Origin: Flavobacterium faecale
GTDB lineage: Bacteria; Bacteroidota; Bacteroidia; Flavobacteriales; Flavobacteriaceae
DNA length: 64,000 nt
Direction: 5' to 3'
Assembly: GCF_003076455.1 (NCBI RefSeq)
Contig: NZ_CP020918.1
Coordinates: 1,426,001 to 1,490,000 of the forward strand
Positions 63,578 to 64,000 of the stretch are shown here, piece after piece (positions within the stretch are counted from its first letter, which is position 1; each line of letters begins with the position of its first letter). The position numbers were made by a program, and so were the translations under genes. Below the pieces are notes generated by a model. That model did not search any database. It had not been told where the DNA came from and saw only the letters and a program-made list of their open reading frames with translations.

Positions 63578-64000
63578 ATGAAAAGAATAGTACTAGCCTT
63601 GTTGGTAATGATATCAATAAGCACCCAAGCGCAAGAATTGAAATGGCATACAAACATCAAAGAGGCTATCGAAGTTAGCAATAAAGAGAAAAAACCCATG
63701 ATGATGTTTTTCACAGGTAGCGACTGGTGTGGTTGGTGTATTCGACTTCAAAAAGAAGTTTTGTTAACTCCTGAATTCAAAAAATGGGCAAAAGCTTCAG
63801 TAGTTTTAGTCGAATTAGACTATCCTAGAAGAACAGCTCAAGCGCCTGAAATTAAAAAACAGAATGAAGAATTGCAACAAGTTTTTCAAATTCAAGGTTT
63901 TCCAACTGTTTTCTTTTCGAATGTGGTAAAAGAAAAAGACGGAAGGTTAAACTTTAAAGCCCTCGGTAAAACAGGTTATGTTGCTGGAGGTCCAGAAGCT
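63578..64000 (+). CDS. Exported thioredoxin-fold protein, 5' part only
   Basis: The first 141 codons are present; the gene runs off the window. Signal peptide MKRIVLALLVMISISTQAQ, then a thioredoxin_7/DsbD-gamma-type domain with CGWC redox centre (SDWCGWCIRLQKEV) and a cis-Pro in GFPTVFF. A periplasmic thiol-disulfide protein; the client is not known. Confidence 0.85.
   Translation, partial: MKRIVLALLVMISISTQAQELKWHTNIKEAIEVSNKEKKPMMMFFTGSDWCGWCIRLQKEVLLTPEFKKWAKASVVLVELDYPRRTAQAPEIKKQNEELQQVFQIQGFPTVFFSNVVKEKDGRLNFKALGKTGYVAGGPEA

Noticed and set aside
63496..63678. Plus-strand open frame of 60 codons
   Set aside because: Overlaps the signal peptide of the thioredoxin-fold protein in another frame.

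Overview
The window looks like chromosomal DNA of a Flavobacterium-type member of the Bacteroidetes. The reasons are: AT-rich sequence, Bacteroidetes -7 promoter elements (TAnnTTTG, most often TATCTTTG or TACCTTTG) just ahead of many genes, tRNA genes without an encoded CCA, several lineage-typical families (DUF3078, DUF3109, GYDIA-type GHMP kinase, ABC-permease/M1-peptidase fusion, S9 dipeptidyl peptidase next to a POT transporter) and a class II HMG-CoA reductase feeding a mevalonate pathway. I could not run a search, so species is not claimed.

Layout. 1-4.8 kb: end of a HupE/UreJ-like membrane protein, dCMP deaminase, S41 protease, a FAD protein, MarC and DUF3109. 5-8.7 kb: class I ribonucleotide reductase (nrdB then nrdA), so with dCMP deaminase and dGTPase (23-24.4 kb) the window holds several dNTP-pool genes. 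8.8-11.2 kb: a LOV-like PAS protein without the photoactive cysteine, and an orphan lipoprotein that resembles GH82 iota-carrageenase. 11.4-14.6 kb: ABC exporter divergent from an ArsR regulator, plus small unknown genes. 14.7-17.7 kb: a leftward thiol/redox cluster (52-aa Cys protein, AhpD-like, thioredoxin, OsmC, YHS protein, unknown) behind a perfect palindromic operator candidate. 17.7-18.3 kb: repeat-rich non-coding DNA. 18.3-20 kb: TadA and a Fic AMPylase with repeated motifs in its promoter.

20-31.5 kb: DXS, DUF3078 protein, dGTPase, AraC regulator, cytosolic GH13 amylase, GDPD, a HI0933-type flavoprotein, two tandem paralogous secreted proteins, TspO. 31.6-35.2 kb: mevalonate-diphosphate decarboxylase, a two-gene toxin-antitoxin module, mevalonate kinase-like protein and a UbiA prenyltransferase. 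35.3-38.4 kb: FdhD plus an FdhF/YdeP molybdoenzyme. 38.7-42.5 kb: outer-membrane protein, RluB-type pseudouridine synthase, DUF885 lipoprotein.

42.6-43.8 kb is the oddest region: four copies of a tRNA-Phe 3'-half plus terminator. Two belong to intact tRNA-Phe genes; the other two are broken tRNA halves, each fused at the anticodon loop to a decayed GIY-YIG nuclease gene, with the same 27-bp palindromic insert in the T arm. 43.8-50.1 kb: CoaX, an outer-membrane protein, LptC, a small membrane protein, a CNNM/CBS protein and a PpiD-like foldase. 50.1-53.1 kb: two small lipoproteins, GYDIA kinase and HMG-CoA reductase (second mevalonate locus). 53.25-55.0 kb: a complete IS1182-family insertion that split a transcription terminator and left a 9-bp duplication. 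55-59.5 kb: ABC permease/M1 peptidase fusion and its ATPase. 59.6-64 kb: DPP-IV-like peptidase, POT peptide transporter, and the start of a secreted thioredoxin-fold protein cut by the window end.

The genes are mostly housekeeping. The parts worth a second look are the tRNA-Phe/GIY-YIG array, the GH82-like lipoprotein, the redox and fic operator candidates, and the toxin-antitoxin pair lodged in an isoprenoid operon.
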